Source: F23-D06 sp963620035 (GTDB lineage: Bacteria > Bacteroidota > Bacteroidia > Bacteroidales > WCHB1-69). From it: a DNA stretch of 64,000 nt. The notes under the pieces were generated by a model. That model saw nothing but the letters and a program-made list of their open reading frames with translations, did not search any database and was not told the DNA's origin. The stretch is from positions 18,346 through 82,345 of the forward strand of contig CAVEXN010000008.1 in NCBI GenBank assembly GCA_963620035.1, written 5' to 3'. A program made the translations under genes and the position numbers. Below, piece after piece: positions 63,291 to 64,000 of the stretch (position 1 is the stretch's first letter; each line of letters opens with the position of its first letter).

Positions 63291-63794
63291 ATGAAAAAAA
63301 ATCAAAAATGTTCAAGAACATTCAAAAGCCATAGTTTCCTGGAAGCCGGGAGGACCTATTTTCTCCTGACACTGATAGCGTTGCTGTTTTTCGGTGCAAG
63401 TGCCCAACGGGACAATGCATCGTGCCATCAGGCAAAACAGACCTATGAAAAGGTTTTCCGAAACACAAGCAACCAGTTTGTGCTGAATGCCGTAGGGAAA
63501 GTCATCCTCAAGGAAAACAAATCGGACAAGATCCGCTGTGTCGTTAAGGTTACGGCTTACGGGAGAACGGAAGAGCAAGCCGCCGAGCGCCTACACCTGA
63601 TCTCAGTCGTCAGCAAACAGCAAAAAGGCATTCCTGTCCTTGAGGTCAAAGCCAACAACGGCCTCTACTTGAAAAGGCAATACGACATCGTCACGGAAGT
63701 ATATCTGCCGCCTACCGTCGCCTTACAGCACAACGACAACCCAAACCTTATGGAATTCTTAAACCGTTTGATCCAAAAGTTGATGCCATACTGA
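63291..63794 (+). CDS. Small secreted protein, possibly DUF4097-like
   Basis: 167 residues. A hydrophobic stretch (YFLLTLIALLFFGASAQ) ends in a signal cleavage site after an unusually long basic N-region. The mature part (VLNAVGKVILKENKSDKIRCVVKVTAYGRTEE ... IVTEVYLPPTV) has the beta-strand pattern of DUF4097-like adhesin folds. 58 bases after the peptidase on the same strand; it is followed by a strong terminator. Confidence 0.65.
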   Translation: MKKNQKCSRTFKSHSFLEAGRTYFLLTLIALLFFGASAQRDNASCHQAKQTYEKVFRNTSNQFVLNAVGKVILKENKSDKIRCVVKVTAYGRTEEQAAERLHLISVVSKQQKGIPVLEVKANNGLYLKRQYDIVTEVYLPPTVALQHNDNPNLMEFLNRLIQKLMPY

Positions 63795-63816
63795 AACTGA
63801 ACATTTGACAGATTTT

Positions 63817-63879
63817 CCGTGCCAAGGCAACAAACAATCATAGCCAAAGCGTTGCCGGCACGGAGATTTTTGTTTTTTT
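63817..63879 (+). terminator. Rho-independent terminator
   Basis: CCGTGCC-AA-GGCAAC pairs with GTTGCC-GGCACGG (63817-63831 with 63851-63863) and is followed by AGATTTTTGTTTTTTTC. Closes the peptidase-small protein unit. Confidence 0.9.
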
Positions 63880-64000
63880 CCTGAAATCATCTGAATTATT
63901 TAAAGGCAATCTCTAATTGTTTATAATTGACAATCAACCTTTTACGAGTAAAAAACGCCTTGAAACCACACTTATAAATCTCATTTGAAGCACAAGCCGG

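Overview
The window looks like a chromosome segment from a member of the Bacteroidota, most likely the order Bacteroidales. The evidence is a fused SecDF, an outer-membrane LptD, a PorE-like OmpA/TPR/beta-propeller protein and a peptidase with a type IX secretion (T9SS) C-terminal sorting domain, a DPP IV, CarboxypepD_reg/beta-barrel outer-membrane proteins, and many promoters with the Bacteroidetes -7 box TAnnTTTG. The housekeeping backbone has moderate GC. Three stretches are visibly AT-richer or mosaic and look acquired: 0-4 kb, 23.9-26.8 kb and 54-56.8 kb, plus the 27-40.7 kb restriction locus.

Layout. 0-4 kb (minus strand): a compact type II-like restriction-modification operon with two C5-cytosine methyltransferases flanking a DUF3883/PD-(D/E)XK-like protein. 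4.1-11.7 kb: an exported carboxymuconolactone decarboxylase/cupin fusion, a secreted M1 aminopeptidase, tRNA-Leu(UAG), an outer-membrane beta-barrel protein and a flavoredoxin-rubredoxin fusion. 11.7-23.9 kb: envelope biogenesis, with a minus-strand operon (amidase, MCE/MlaD, DUF3127, NlpC/P60) divergent from lptD, then secDF and a porE-like gene. 23.9-26.8 kb: an ECF sigma factor with an overlapping membrane protein, a radical SAM/SPASM peptide maturase and a small membrane protein.

27.2-40.7 kb: a type I restriction operon, hsdR-hsdM-[DUF1016 nuclease-truncated RhuM-AlbA_2 protein-RhuM-DUF1016 nuclease]-hsdS. It is followed by an inverted copy of the 5' half of hsdS, a tyrosine recombinase and a second 3' half of hsdS, which is the architecture of a phase-variable specificity locus. 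Both DUF1016 genes and the broken RhuM gene carry near-perfect 27-29 bp palindromes inside the reading frame. Four of the five share the core CAAGTG-N-CACTTG. These in-frame palindromes are the most unusual signal in the window.

40.7-53.9 kb: backbone genes thpR, DPP IV, ferritin, PAP2 phosphatase, gcvP, a small lipoprotein, a PurF homologue lacking the nucleophilic cysteine, a queuosine-precursor transporter, dprA and a second beta-barrel outer-membrane protein paralogous to the one at 8.3 kb. 54-56.8 kb: accessory genes (a Cys-rich secreted protein, an internally deleted IS5-type transposase, a protein with a Gly-rich hydrophobic tail, a membrane protein). 56.9-64 kb: a polysaccharide flippase, a self-regulated GntR/ABC-transporter operon with a perfect operator palindrome at its promoter, a subtilisin-like S8 peptidase and a small secreted protein closed by a strong terminator.

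All calls rest on reading the sequence. No database search was run, so family names are recognition-level.
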